Shown here: positions 41,169 to 52,420 of the stretch, piece by piece
Position numbering within the stretch: position 1 is the first letter of the stretch
Layout: every line of letters begins with the position of its first letter
NCBI GenBank assembly: GCA_947641575.1
Contig: CANRQN010000006.1
Span: forward strand, 1-60,735
Length of the DNA: 60,735 nt
Origin: an uncultured Clostridium sp.
GTDB taxonomy: Bacteria > Bacillota > Clostridia > TANB77 > CAG-508
Direction: 5' to 3'
The notes under the pieces: generated by a model
Databases searched by the model: none
Seen by the model: only the letters and a program-made list of their open reading frames with translations
Told to the model about the DNA's origin: nothing
Program-made: the position numbers and the translations under genes

Positions 41169-42329
41169 TTGCCTAAACCTAAAAATAACAAGCTAAATAC
41201 AAAAGAAAAACCATTTGATTTCATACTAATTGTATGCGTTTTAGTTATGCTTTCTTTAGGAATTATAATGGTATTGTCAGCAAGTTCTCCATCTTCACTT
41301 GCAGAAGGAAGTAATGGTTACTCTTATGCAATAAGACAGGGAGGATTTGGAATTCTTGGATTAGTTCTTATGTATATAATATCAAAAATAGATTATAGAA
41401 TATATAAAAATTTTTATAAAATTGCTTATGGTGTAAGTATAGTTTTGCTTTTAGCAGTACTTATTCCTGGACTTAGATGGGAAGCGGGAGGAGCTGCAAG
41501 ATGGCTATATATAGCTCCGCTTAAAACCACAGTTCAACCATCTGAGTTTGCAAAAGTCGCACTAGTTTTATTCTTTGCAACATATTTAACAGATAATAGA
41601 GAAAAGTTAGGAGAAAAGTGGGAAGGTTTTTTTAGACCACTTTTATATTTAGCTCCAATTATATTGATACTACTTGGAGTACAGTCACACCTTAGTGCTT
41701 CAATTCTTATTATTGCAGTTATAGGTATTATGATGATTATGGCAGGAAGTAAAATTAGATATTTCCTTACATATGGAATGGCAGCAGTTGTTGCAGCAGG
41801 TGGAGTAATGTACTTTATGGCAGTAGTTTTGAAAAAAGGTTTGTACAGAATTACAAGACTTACCTCATTTTTGAATCCATGGGCAGACCCTACAGGTGCA
41901 GGATACCAAGTTATACAAGGACTTTATGCAATAGGATCTCGGAGGACTTTTTGGTGTAGGACTTGGTAATAGTACACAAAAATATTTATATATACCAGAA
42001 CCACAAAATGATTTCATATTTTCTATAATAGCAGAGGAATTAGGATTTGTAGGATGTACAATTGTTATAATACTATTTGCAATATTTGTTTGGAGAGGAA
42101 TTGTAATCGCCATGAAAGCTCCAGATATGTTTGGAAGTCTAATGGCTGTTCGGGATAACTGCTATAGTAGGGCTTCAAGCTATGATTAATATAGGAGTTG
42201 TTACATCATCTATACCAAATACAGGAATGCAATTACCTTTTTTTAGCTATGGTGGAACATCACTACTAATACTACTTTGTTCAGTACGGAGTATTGTTAA
42301 ATATTTCAAGACAGGCAAAGAAAATATAG
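41169..42329 (+). CDS. ftsW: Lipid II polymerase / cell-division protein of the SEDS family (3 recoding sites)
   Basis: 385 residues (1161 minus 3 is 386 codons), ten membrane helices. TTG start with GGGAGG 9 bases upstream. Conserved RWLYIAPLKTTVQPSEFAK and SIIAEELGFVG are in place. The site at 41940 restores AIGSGGLFGVGLGNSTQK, the best-known SEDS block; 42151 restores a helix (AVGITAIVGLQAMINIG); 42287 restores the last one (SVGVLLNISRQAKKI). Its position between mraY and murG suggests FtsW rather than RodA or SpoVE, though SpoVE cannot be excluded in a spore-former. Confidence 0.94.
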
Positions 42330-42342
42330 AAAGGAGCTATAA

Positions 42343-43469
42343 ATGAGAGTAGTAATAGCGTGTGCTGGAACAGGTGGACATATAAACCCAGGTATAGCAA
42401 TAGCAAATAAAATAAAAGAAGAGGAAAAAACTTCAGAGATATTGTTTATTGGAACAAATAGAGGATTAGAAACAGATTTGGTTCCGAGATCAGGATATGA
42501 TTTAAAAACAATAGAAGCATATGGATTAAGTAAAAAAATAAATATAGATAATTTAAAGAAGATGATAAAAACTTTAAGAGGTTTATCTCAAGCAAAAAAA
42601 ATTATAAAAGAATTTGAACCAGATGTAGTGGTTGGAACAGGTGGATATATTTGTGGTGCAGTAATTACAGCAGCCCATAAGTTAAAGATTCCTACAATGC
42701 TACATGAGAGCAATAGTTTTCCACGGAAAAGCTGTAAAAATGCTTGCTAGAAGAACAGACACAATAATGGTGAGTTTTGAAGATGCAATCTCAAGAATAC
42801 CAAAAGCGAAGAAGGTAGTACTCACAGGAACACCAACAAGGCTTCTAAAAAATGAACTTAATTTAGCTGAAAAAATAAAATTAAAAGAAAGATATAAACT
42901 AAATCCAGCTAAACCTACAGTGCTTGCATTTGGAGGAAGTCAAGGTGCTAAAGCGATTAATGATACTATAGTAGAGCTTGCAAGTAAGAAATTAAATAAA
43001 AATTATCAAATACTTCTTGCATGTCGGACAAAAACAATATGAACCAGTAAAAGAAGAACTTAAAAAAAGAAAAATGAACATTGATTCTTTAGATGGAATA
43101 AAAATTGTTCCATATATTTATGAATTACAAGAAATTATGAGCGCATCAGAAATTTTGGTATGCAGATCAGGTGCAACAACAATTACAGAAATTGCAAATC
43201 TTGGAAAGCCATCAATACTTATACCACTTCCAAATGTATCTCATGATCATCAGCAATATAATGCAGAAGTGCTTGAAAAGATAGATGCAGCAAAAATTAT
43301 AAAAAATGCTGAATTAAATGCAAGTATATTAAATGAGCAAATTGGAAAAATACTTGAAAAAGATACTTTGAATAAAATGGGAGAAAATGCAAAAAAAATT
43401 GCAATTATTGATGCACAGGACAGAATTTATGAAGAAATAAAAAAATTATTGACTTATAAAAAAACTTAG
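42343..43469 (+). CDS. murG: UDP-GlcNAc:lipid I N-acetylglucosaminyltransferase (2 recoding sites)
   Basis: Adds GlcNAc to lipid I to make lipid II, at the inner membrane face. 374 residues (1127 minus 2 is 375 codons). AGTGGHINPGIAIA at the N-terminus, FGGSQGAKAIN in the middle and CRSGATTITEI near the C-terminus are the donor and acceptor loops. The site at 42724 restores HESNSFPGKAVKMLARR (consensus EQN..PGK) and 43025 restores LLACGQKQYEPVKEEL. It starts 13 bases after ftsW with AAGGAG. Essential enzyme. Confidence 0.97.
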
Positions 43470-43503
43470 GATAAAATAAGCAAAAAGAGAAGGAGGCAAA
43501 AAA

Positions 43504-45502
43504 TTGGCAGACAAGTTAATAATAGTGGAGTCACCAGCTAAAGCAAATACGATAAAAAAATTTCTAGGAGGAAGCACTAAAGTTGTGGCTTCAATGGGAC
43601 ATATAAGAGACCTTCCAAAATCAAAAATTGGAGTAAATATTGAAAATGATTTTGAACCAGAATATATAAATATTAGAGGAAAGGGAGATTTGATAAAATC
43701 TTTAAAAAAGGAAGCGTCAAAAGCAAAAAAAGTGTATCTTGCAACTGACCCTGATCGTGAAGGTGAGGCTATAGCTTGGCATCTTGCTCATATTTTAGAA
43801 ATAGATGAAAAATCACAAAATAGAGTTACATTTAATGAAATTACAAAAAATGCAGTGCAAGAAGCAATAAAAAATCCAAGAACTCTTGACAAGAATTTAA
43901 TTGATGCACAGCAAGCAAGAAGAGTACTAGATAGAATTGTTGGATATCAAATTAGCCCCTTACTTTGGAAAAAAGTTAGAAAGGGATTATCGGCAGGAAG
44001 AGTGCAATCTGTTGCAGTAAAATTAATAGTAGATAGAGAAGAAGAAATAGAAAAATTTATTCCAGAAGAGTATTGGAATATATATGCATCGCTTTTAAAA
44101 CAAAAAACAAAAACTCCATTTGAGACAAAATTTATTCGGAAAAAATGGAAAAAAACAAGAATTAAGAAATGAAGAACAAGTAAAAGAGATACTAAAAGAT
44201 ATTGAAAAAGAAAAATTTATTGTAAAAAACATTAAGAAGAGTGAAAGGAAAAGAACACCAGCACCACCATTTACAACAAGTACAATGCAGCAAGAAGCAT
44301 CGAGAAAAATAGGCTTTACACTAAAGAAAACTATGTCAGTTGCTCAAGGATTATATGAAGGTTTAAAAATTGAAGGGAAAGGACATATCGGACTAATAAC
44401 ATACATGAGAACTGACTCCACAAGAATATCAGAGGTTGCAAGAGGAGCAGCAAAAAAACATATAGAAGAAGAATATGGTAAAGAATATTATGAAAATAGA
44501 TATTACAAAGCAAAAGAGGAAGCTCAAGATGCACATGAAGCAATAAGACCAACATATGTAGAACTTACACCAGAAGAAGTAAAATCTGATTTAACAAATG
44601 ATCAATATAAGTTATACAAACTTATATATAATAGATTTATTGCAAGTCAAATGTCACAAGCTGTATTTGATACAGTAGCAGTAGATATTGATGCAGGATC
44701 ATATAATTTTAAAGCAAATGGGCAAACTTTAAAATTTAAAGGTTTTATGGCAGTATATGTAGAAGGAGCAGAAGAAAAAGACGAGCAGATACCAGAACTT
44801 GAGATAGGAGAAGAGCTAAAAAAAGATAAAATTGAACCAAAGCAAAGTTTTACAGAGCCACCACCACGTTATACAGAAGCGAGCTTAGTAAAAGCACTTG
44901 AAGAAAAAGGGATAGGAAGACCAAGTACTTATTCACCAACAATAACTACTATATTAGAAAGAAGATATATTGAAAAAGAACAAAAACAGCTTGTACCAAC
45001 AGATTTGGGAAAGATAGTAAATAACCTTTTGATTAATAGCTTTAAAGATATAGTAAATGTAGACTTCACAGCTGAGATAGAAAAGGAATTCGATAGCGTT
45101 GCAGAAGGAAAAGAAGAATGGAAAAAGGCAATAAGAGATTTTTATAAAACATTTTCAATTGAACTTGAAAAAGCACAAAAAGAATTAGAACATGTAGAAA
45201 TTGTGGAAGAAGTAAGTGATGTACCATGTGATAAATGTGGAAGAATGATGGTTATAAAATATGGTAGGTATGGCAAATTTTTAGCATGCCCAGGATATCC
45301 TGAATGCAAGAATGCAAAGCCTATAATAGATACAATTACAGAACCTTGTCCTAAATGTGGAGGAAAAGTACAAATAAAAAAGAGCAAAAAAGGAAGAAAA
45401 TTTTACGTTTGTGAAAACAATCCAGATGGTGGATGTGATTATATATCATGGAATAAGCCAGGAAAAGAAAATGAGAAAAAGGAAAAAAATGCTAAGAAAT
45501 AG
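43504..45502 (+). CDS. topA: DNA topoisomerase I (1 recoding site)
   Basis: Relaxes negative supercoils. 665 residues (1999 minus 1 is 666 codons). Toprim domain [16 protein letters not shown] and [12 protein letters not shown]; catalytic tyrosine in [15 protein letters not shown]-like HEAIRPT; two C-terminal zinc fingers ([15 protein letters not shown] and [17 protein letters not shown]). The site at 44137 restores [21 protein letters not shown] start with GGAGG 8 bases upstream. The terminator stem overlaps the stop codon. Confidence 0.96.
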
Positions 45503-45527
45503 AAGAGTATTGCTCTTCTATTTCTTA
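45493..45527 (+). terminator. Terminator after topA
   Basis: AAGAAATAGAAGAG and CTCTTCTATTTCTT pair around TATTG; it includes the topA stop codon. Confidence 0.85.
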
Positions 45528-45776
45528 ACTTTACTAAATATATTTTTTAGGAAAATTTAGAAAGAACCTTGCTTTACAAAAACGTTACAAAAATATTACA
45601 ATTGTGTTACATTTGACTAAAACTATTGACATTTGACAAAAAAATTATAAAATATAAACAGGTTATGATGATATTTGGAAAACTTGTGCAAAAAATGTAA
45701 ACTACACAAAAATTTCAAGTATGAAAAACAAATAATTGTAAAGTATAAATAAAAATAAATAACAAAGGAGAAAAAG

Positions 45777-47405
45777 ATGGCAAGCTGTTTAGGATTATAT
45801 ATAGAAGAAAATATAATTAAATATGCAAAAGTCTCAAAAGATAATGATGTAATAAAAATAGACTCATTTGGAACAAAGTTTTACGACAGGCTAAATGAGG
45901 CAATTGAACAAGTTATAGAAGAAACTTATAGTTATAAAACTCCTATAAGTATTAATACTCCAAATGAAAATTATAACTATTTTTATATTTTTAATTTACT
46001 TAATAAAAAAGATATGCATAGCTATATTAACACAGAATTTGAATCTATATGTTTTGAAAAAGAGTTAAATTCTGATACATTTGAAACAAGATATGTATTA
46101 GTAGATGATATGGAAGATAAAGAAAAGGTCAAAGCTATTCACATATCTTCAAATAAGGGTGAACTAATAAAAAGAGCAGAATTACTTAACAAATATAAAT
46201 TAACTTGCATTTCTCCAATAGCTTTAGATATATCTAATTTATTAGAAATAAATAAAAATGAGAATTTAGAAAATATTGCAATAGTAAACATAGAAAATAT
46301 AACAACAGTAACATCAATAATTGCACAAAAAATTTATGATATAAATGTAATAGATTCAGGAATTAGTGAGATACTAAGTAAAATAAATTCGAAAGAAAAT
46401 TCATATGCAAAAGCTTACGAAATATGCAAGAATTCTACTATTTATACATCAGAAGGAAAAGAGCTTCAATATGAAGAAAATGCTTATTTAGACGATATAA
46501 TGCCAACATTATATAAAATAGTTGGACAAGTAAAGAAAATATTAAATGAGAGCCTAAATAAAATAGACAAAATATATATAACAGGTATGGCATCAGTTAT
46601 AAATAATATAGATATTTATTTCCAAGAATATTTAGAAGATGTTAAATGTGAAATATTAAGACCATATTTTATACGTTCTATCGGAACAGAAATAAATATA
46701 AAAGATTATATAGAAGTTAACTCAGCTATAGCACTTGCACTTCAAGGACTAGGAGAAGGATTAAAAGGAATAAACTTCAAAAAAGAAGGAATGGGAGATA
46801 AATTACCAGACTGGATGACAATGGAAATTGGAGGAAAAGGAAAATCTAGTAAACTAAACCTTGGAGGAAGTGGATTTTCATTAGATCTTAGTGGTGAATT
46901 AACAGAAGGTGAAAAAGGACTAATAAGAGGAGCTGTTGGACTATTTGTTCTAATATTAATATATATAATTTTGTCAAATATCCTTTTTGGACAAATGCAA
47001 AATAAAATTGATGAAATTTCAGTGGGTATGCAAAGGGTTGTACAGCAAGAGGCAGCTATAAATAAAGATAAAACTTCAGTAGATGAGAAAACAGCTGAAT
47101 ACACAGAATTAGTTAGAGCAATTGAAGAAAAAGCACAAATTGATACTGAAAGTAAAAAACTCAAGTTTTCAGTACCTACTTTACTACACAAAATAATGAA
47201 CTCAATACCTGTAAATGCACAACTTACATCAATTACAAATTCAGGAAGAAAAGTTGTAATAACAGCGCAATCAGATAAATATGAACCATTAGGTATGTTT
47301 ATTGCAAAACTAGGTCAAGATGGAATACTAAAAAACGTAGTATCAGATATATCTAAAAAGCCAAATGATGTAGTAATAGTAACTATAGAAGGAGAATTGC
47401 CATGA
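45777..47405 (+). CDS. Type IV pilus PilM-PilN fusion protein
   Basis: 542 residues. The N-terminal about 340 residues resemble the actin-like PilM (CLGLYIEENIIKYAKVS at the start, IYITGMASVINNIDIYF later). A linker then leads to a membrane helix (about 385-405, IRGAVGLFVLILIYIILS) and a PilN-like periplasmic-type part (LLHKIMNSIPVNAQLTSI, ending VVIVTIEGELP). In most bacteria these are two genes; here they are one. GGAG lies 6 bases before the ATG. It overlaps the PilO-like gene by 4 bases (ATGA). No in-frame CGG. It opens the pilus operon. Confidence 0.82.
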   Translation: MASCLGLYIEENIIKYAKVSKDNDVIKIDSFGTKFYDRLNEAIEQVIEETYSYKTPISINTPNENYNYFYIFNLLNKKDMHSYINTEFESICFEKELNSDTFETRYVLVDDMEDKEKVKAIHISSNKGELIKRAELLNKYKLTCISPIALDISNLLEINKNENLENIAIVNIENITTVTSIIAQKIYDINVIDSGISEILSKINSKENSYAKAYEICKNSTIYTSEGKELQYEENAYLDDIMPTLYKIVGQVKKILNESLNKIDKIYITGMASVINNIDIYFQEYLEDVKCEILRPYFIRSIGTEINIKDYIEVNSAIALALQGLGEGLKGINFKKEGMGDKLPDWMTMEIGGKGKSSKLNLGGSGFSLDLSGELTEGEKGLIRGAVGLFVLILIYIILSNILFGQMQNKIDEISVGMQRVVQQEAAINKDKTSVDEKTAEYTELVRAIEEKAQIDTESKKLKFSVPTLLHKIMNSIPVNAQLTSITNSGRKVVITAQSDKYEPLGMFIAKLGQDGILKNVVSDISKKPNDVVIVTIEGELP

Positions 47406-48070
47406 GAAAAGTTTTAATAACAATTTTATTGCTTGCTTTGTTTGCTATATTTGGTATGATTGTAGTTTCAGGATTAACAATTTCAAAATTACCTTTAGGA
47501 CATTCAGTACAAGCTATTATTAATAAAAATGCAGAATTAGATAATAAAATAGCGAATTTAGAAGAAAGAATAAATAAAGAATATACACAAGCAAAAAGCA
47601 ACTTAGAAGTAAGTTTTTCAAAATTACAGAATGAAAAACAAACTTATTTAGATACAATAGAATATACAACTCAAGAACAGTTAGAAGCTGCAAACAAAGC
47701 AGAAGAATATAAACTTGATTACTTATGGACCAAAATAGGATTATATGCGACTGAGAATAATGTTGTAATGAAAGCAGATGTATCTTATGGAAGCAGCGGA
47801 GTTCCAAACCAATATAACATTTCTTTTATAGCAACAGGAGAATATTTGTCAATATCTGAATTTGTATATGCAATAGAAAAAGATCCTAGTTTAGGATTTA
47901 GAATTGAAGAATTTGCATTAGTACCATATTCAGAAAATTCATTACAAGCAACATTTATAATAAAAAATATAGCAATAGATCAAGATTCTTTATCAAAATC
48001 GGCATCAGTAGGAACAGGTGATAACACAACAACTGATCCAAATGATACAAATACAGTAACAGGTTCATAG
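47402..48070 (+). CDS. PilO-like type IV pilus alignment protein
   Basis: 222 residues. One N-terminal membrane helix, a coiled-coil stretch (about 40-90), then an alpha/beta domain with EYLSISEFVYAIEKDPSLGFRIEEF, the usual PilO layout, and a Thr/Asn-rich tail. It should pair with the PilN part of the preceding protein. Assigned by layout and gene order rather than by strong motifs. Confidence 0.75.
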   Translation: MRKVLITILLLALFAIFGMIVVSGLTISKLPLGHSVQAIINKNAELDNKIANLEERINKEYTQAKSNLEVSFSKLQNEKQTYLDTIEYTTQEQLEAANKAEEYKLDYLWTKIGLYATENNVVMKADVSYGSSGVPNQYNISFIATGEYLSISEFVYAIEKDPSLGFRIEEFALVPYSENSLQATFIIKNIAIDQDSLSKSASVGTGDNTTTDPNDTNTVTGS

Positions 48071-48084
48071 AGGAGGAATTTATA

Positions 48085-48492
48085 ATGGTAAAATCATTAA
48101 TAAAAGAAATCATAATAGTACTTTTATTACTACTTGCAGTTATCCTTGCACTAGGAGTATTATTCTATGATTATATACCAAATAACAAAACTGTACCAAG
48201 TGTTTCAACTTATAAAACATCAGACAGTGTACAAAAGGAACTAGATGAACAAATCGCAGATGATGAAACTGTTCTTGTAACATATGAAGTAACTGCAGAC
48301 GATTTGAATAAACTTGCAAAAAACAAACAATATGTGGGAGGAAAAGCAAATCCTTTCTCAACATATGAAGAACCAGTACAAAATACAGAAGATGAAAATA
48401 ATATAACTAATTCTATAACCACAAATGTTAATACATCTAATGGAGGTTCATCTTCTGGAAATACATTCTATAAGAATACTGGCATAAAATAG
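48085..48492 (+). CDS. Small membrane protein, possible PilP-like pilus component
   Basis: 135 residues. One N-terminal helix (KEIIIVLLLLLAVILALGVLFY), then a short acidic region and GGKANPFSTYEE. The GKxNPF motif recalls the DPF block of PilP lipoproteins, and the position after PilO fits, but there is no lipobox and no secretin to dock with in a Gram-positive cell. AGAGGAGG upstream of the ATG. Confidence 0.55.
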   Translation: MVKSLIKEIIIVLLLLLAVILALGVLFYDYIPNNKTVPSVSTYKTSDSVQKELDEQIADDETVLVTYEVTADDLNKLAKNKQYVGGKANPFSTYEEPVQNTEDENNITNSITTNVNTSNGGSSSGNTFYKNTGIK

Positions 48493-48583
48493 AATGCTAA
48501 TTTTAAATTAGCAATATAACAATTGGTTATATTTATTTAAATAAATATATACACACAAATTTTATTTTAAGGAGGAGTTTTTT

Positions 48584-48829
48584 ATGTTAAGAGGAGAGAA
48601 TGGTATTACTTTAGTTGCATTAATTATTACAATAATAGTATTAATAATATTAGCTGCTGTAACAATAATTACTTTTACAGACTCTGGATTACTTAATACT
48701 GCAGTTGAAGGAACTCAAAATTATGCAAATGCTCAAGAAACTGAAAAGAACATAATGCAAAATCTTGATAATTATGCAAATAAAATACTTCAAAATATTG
48801 ATGCCATACAAAGTGGAACAAACAACTAA
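48584..48829 (+). CDS. Small type IV pilin-like protein
   Basis: 81 residues. The leader MLRGENG is followed by ITLVALIITIIVLIILAAVTI, a class III/IV-like prepilin helix cut after Gly7. The usual Glu at mature position 5 is replaced by Ala. Almost nothing lies beyond the helix except about 50 residues. With AAGGAGGAG upstream and its own leader region it may be the major pilin. The same N-terminal signature recurs in the last gene of the window (EQGITLIALII). Confidence 0.75.
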   Translation: MLRGENGITLVALIITIIVLIILAAVTIITFTDSGLLNTAVEGTQNYANAQETEKNIMQNLDNYANKILQNIDAIQSGTNN

Positions 48830-48902
48830 TGCATAGTTTTTATGAAAAATACTTTAGTAAAAAGTAATAGATCATGTTGAAAATTGATCAAGAGTACAAC
48901 TA

Positions 48903-48931
48903 AGGCATATACATATTTAGATGTATATGCC
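48903..48931 (+). terminator. Hairpin after the small pilin gene
   Basis: AGGCATATACAT and ATGTATATGCCT form a perfect 12-bp stem, followed by CAAATTTTAAA. It may lower transcription of the rest of the pilus operon relative to the pilin. Confidence 0.65.
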
Positions 48932-48973
48932 TCAAATTTTAAAAAGAACTAAAGATAAGAGGTGAAATGTAAA

Positions 48974-49787
48974 GTGGAAATTATTATATATGCAGTGATA
49001 TTTATATGCCGGTACACTTTTTGGTAGTTTTTTTACACTTGCTGTATATAGGTTACCACTTGGTAAAGACATTTTATATGAACACTCTTTTTGTCCAAAT
49101 TGTAATTCTAAATTGAAATTCATGGATTTAATACCAATTATAAGCTACATTTTTTTAAGGGGTAAATGTAGATACTGTGGCAAAAAAGTTAGAATAAGAT
49201 ATTTAATCCTTGAAGTATTATCTGGAATCACATTTTTATTATTTGCACTTTCTCTAAAAATAGATGTACTTAATCTAAACAGAAATAAAATAATATACTT
49301 TTTGTTCTTTATATTATATATAGCTGTTCTTTTTATCATAGCTGGAATTGACAAAGAAAAAATAAAAATTGAAAAATCAGTTCTTTTATTTGGTCTAATA
49401 CTTGGAGTATGTTTTATGATATATGTATGTATATCTAAAATGCAAGTTATATATACATATATCATATATTTAATATTAATTATGTTACTTCTTATATTAA
49501 ATGTAGTTTTTCTAAAGAAAAACTTGACTGAAAATTATATGATAAGCATATTAATATTGAGTTTATATATGGTAATATTTACAGGAATAGAAACATTTTA
49601 CTATACAATAGCTTTTTCATTACTTTTAATGGTTCTAACTATTATTATAAAGAATATAAAAGGAGCAAAGAAAAGAAAAAATATTATAGATACAGATAAA
49701 AATAGAAAAACACCAATAGGATTTTATTTGTCAATTTCTAATATTTTTATAATGATTTTAGCTAATTTTTTACTTATAAAAGGGTAA
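48974..49787 (+). CDS. pilD: Prepilin peptidase (1 recoding site)
   Basis: Cuts pilin leaders at the membrane. 270 or so residues with eight membrane helices. GTG start at 48974, with AGAGGTG 8 bases upstream. The site at 49010 restores FICGTLFGSFFTLAVYRLP, the family's N-terminal GxxxGSF block. Read straight, the protein would seem to start only at 49113 and lose its first zinc-binding pair (CPNC). CPNC and CRYC follow; the aspartates lie in AGIDKEKIKI and TGIETF-like segments, the second weaker than usual. Confidence 0.88.
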
Positions 49788-49797
49788 GGAGATATAA

Positions 49798-50235
49798 ATG
49801 AATATAAAACTAAAAAGAGAGGGTGGATTTACAACAGTAGATATAGGTATTGCAATGATGATAGTCATAATATTTGTAGGTATTATGACATCTATGCTTT
49901 ATAGTACTTATTCGTCTGCAACTGAAGCTAAGAGAACAGCCATTGCATTAAACTATGCAGTAGATATATTTGAAAAGATTGGTATAGAGCCATATTCAAA
50001 TGTATCTGAAGAAGAAATTCTAAGAGGTATAAAAGAAATAAATACAGGAACAATAGTATCGCAGGGTAATGATGGAGGAACTAATGCAAAAATTGGAACT
50101 TATGATATAAATCTAAAAATTACTGATCCATATGGTGATAACAAAATGAAATTAGTTACACTTACAATTACGTATCCTGTTTCAGCAAAAAATACAGAAA
50201 AAATAGAATTAAGAAGATTAAAAACTTTTGTTTAA
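49798..50235 (+). CDS. Pilin-like protein with Asp at the Glu5 position
   Basis: 145 residues. Prepilin leader MNIKLKREGG, cut before FTTVDIGIAMMIVIIFVGIM, where Asp takes the place of the conserved Glu5. A small globular domain follows, ending in PVSAKNTEKIELRRLKTFV. Probably a minor pilin. Confidence 0.75.
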   Translation: MNIKLKREGGFTTVDIGIAMMIVIIFVGIMTSMLYSTYSSATEAKRTAIALNYAVDIFEKIGIEPYSNVSEEEILRGIKEINTGTIVSQGNDGGTNAKIGTYDINLKITDPYGDNKMKLVTLTITYPVSAKNTEKIELRRLKTFV

Positions 50236-50264
50236 AAAAATGTGTACAAAAGAGAGGGTAGCTT

Positions 50265-50748
50265 ATGAAAAATGAAAAAGGGATAACACTAATTGCTCTA
50301 ATAATATATATAATTCTCATGACTTTTGTAGTTGCTGGAGTATCTGCAATAACAACTTCCTTTTATGGTAATTTAAATGAAATGGACAATTCATCTGAAA
50401 GTGCAGTATCATTTGCTAAATTCAATATGTATTTTATAAATGATATAAAGTCTGAAAATGTAAGAGTAGTAAGTAGTGGTACAAATTATATAGAATTATC
50501 TTTAAAAAATAAAAATGGAACCTCACAAACAATAAAATATTCTATACAAAATAATACTCTTTATAGAGATAAAATAAAAATATGTGATAAAATAAAAGAT
50601 TCAAAAATTGTTGCAAATCAAGAGGGTAAAAAGGTTATTATAGATATATATTTAAAAATTGATAATTATGAAAAAACAACATCTTATATACTAGAACCAA
50701 AAAATTCTAGTAGTGGACCTATTATTGTTCGGGAAGAAGGATATATAA
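50265..50748 (+). CDS. Pilin-like protein, C-terminus depends on a CGG site
   Basis: About 160 residues. Leader MKNEKG, cut before ITLIALIIYIILMTFVVAGV (no Glu5), followed by a PilW-like domain. An in-frame CGG stands at 50730. Under the C-GGN rule the protein ends IVGKKDI with the stop at 50746-50748; read straight it ends IVREEGYIII with the stop at 50754-50756. Both are short tails and the family gives no help, so this site is not counted among the 46. Confidence 0.7.
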
Positions 50749-50772
50749 TAATATAGACAAGGAGGAATAAAA

Positions 50773-52402
50773 ATGGACTTAAAAAGAAGACAACCTATAG
50801 GAATAGAATTAGTAAAAAGAGGAGTTGTAAATGAAGAAGAAATAAAAACAGCACTTGAATATCAAAAACAACATCCAAATGAAAAATTAGGAGATATTAT
50901 CCATAAATTAAAACTATGTGACGAAAGAGAGCTACTTAGTGCAATAGGAGATATATTTGGAGAAAAGACAATGCTTATTAGACCACATAATATAAAAGTT
51001 AAAATTGATGAATATATATCTCCAGATGTTTTAAGACAGAATAGTGCAGTATTATTTGACGTAGTAGATGGAAAAGCGTTAGTATGTTTTGCTGATACTG
51101 CAAACAGAAGAGCAATAGATACAATAAGATTATTACTTTTAAATAGAGGCTTAGTAATGGATAAGTACATTACCTTTAAGTCTAATATTGATGAAGTATT
51201 AAATAGTATGTCAGGAAGAGTATCAGAAAAAATAGGAAGTTCAAATGATGTTACATCACTTGTAGATAGTATAATAAAGACAGGAATGGAAAGAAGAGCA
51301 AGTGATATTCACTTTGAACCAATGGATAATAAATTAAGGATACGTTATAGAATAGATGGAGAATTATTTGAAGTTGCAGAAATTGCAAAAGAAAAGCAAT
51401 CACAAGTTATAGGAAGATTAAAAGCAATTTCTAATATGCATCAAGAAAAACAAGAGTCACAAGACCGGTAGAATAACAATGTATGCAGATTATAACATTC
51501 GTGTATCTTCACAAAAAAATATATATGGAGAGAAATTTGTATTAAGATTATTGAAGAAGAACTCAAACGTTAGAGAAATATTTGAGTTAGGTTTCCCAAG
51601 AGATGAACAGTTAGTTAAGGATAGTTTTGATAAGAAAAATAGTATTACAATAATGGCAGCACCTACTGGTGAAGGTAAAACAACATCACTTTATAGTATA
51701 GTTGAGTATTTGAATAAACCAGAGATAAATATAACAACAATAGAGGATCCAGTAGAAATAAGAATACCAGGATTAAATCAAATAGAAATAGATGCAAAAA
51801 TATCTTTTATTGATTCTTTAAGAACAGTTTTAAGACAGGACCCAGATATAATATTAGTAGGAGAGATAAGAGATAAAGAAACAGCAGAAATAGCAATGCA
51901 GGCTGGTCAAACAGGACACTATGTATTATCAACAATACACACAATAGATGCAATAGAGGTAATTACAAGACTTAGAAAAATGGGAGTCTCAAACTATGAT
52001 ATAGCTAGTACAGTTGCAACAACAGTTTCTCAAAGATTAGTTAGAAGACTATGTAAACATTGTGCAAGAGAAAGAGATTTTACACAAGAAGAATTAAATT
52101 TTATACATTTTGTTGAAGAAAAGAATAATGTAAGATTTAATTTAGAAGGTAAAAAGACGTATGACGCAATGGGATGTAAAGAATGTAATAATGTTGGATA
52201 TTATGAGAGAGTTGGTATTTTTGAAATATTAACATTAGATGATAAAATAAGAGATCTAATTACAGCAGGAGCATCTACTCTACAAATTAAAGAAGAAGCA
52301 ATGCAAGGAAGATATAGACCATTAATAGTTGATGGAATTAGTAAAGTATTAAGTGGAGAAACTGACTTAAAGGAACTTAATAAAAAACTACGTATATATT
52401 AA
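50773..52402 (+). CDS. pilB: Type IV pilus assembly ATPase PilB/GspE (1 recoding site)
   Basis: Powers pilin polymerisation. 542 residues (1630 minus 1 is 543 codons): N-terminal MshEN domain (IGIELVKRGVVNEEEIKTAL), AAPTGEGKTTS Walker A (Lys302), Walker [17 protein letters not shown], and a CKHC..CKEC zinc site near 425-470. The site at 51466 restores QESQDGRITMYADYNIRVS, where QDGR is a nearly invariant motif before the Asp box. Without it the ATP site is never reached. Confidence 0.96.
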
Positions 52403-52420
52403 TAAAATGGAGGATAAAAA

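Noticed and set aside
45626..45658. TTGACA boxes upstream of the pilus operon as a sigma-A promoter
   Set aside because: TTGACA occurs twice (45626, 45633), but no TATAAT-like box lies 16-18 bases downstream; the available TATAAA boxes give spacings of 14 or 21.
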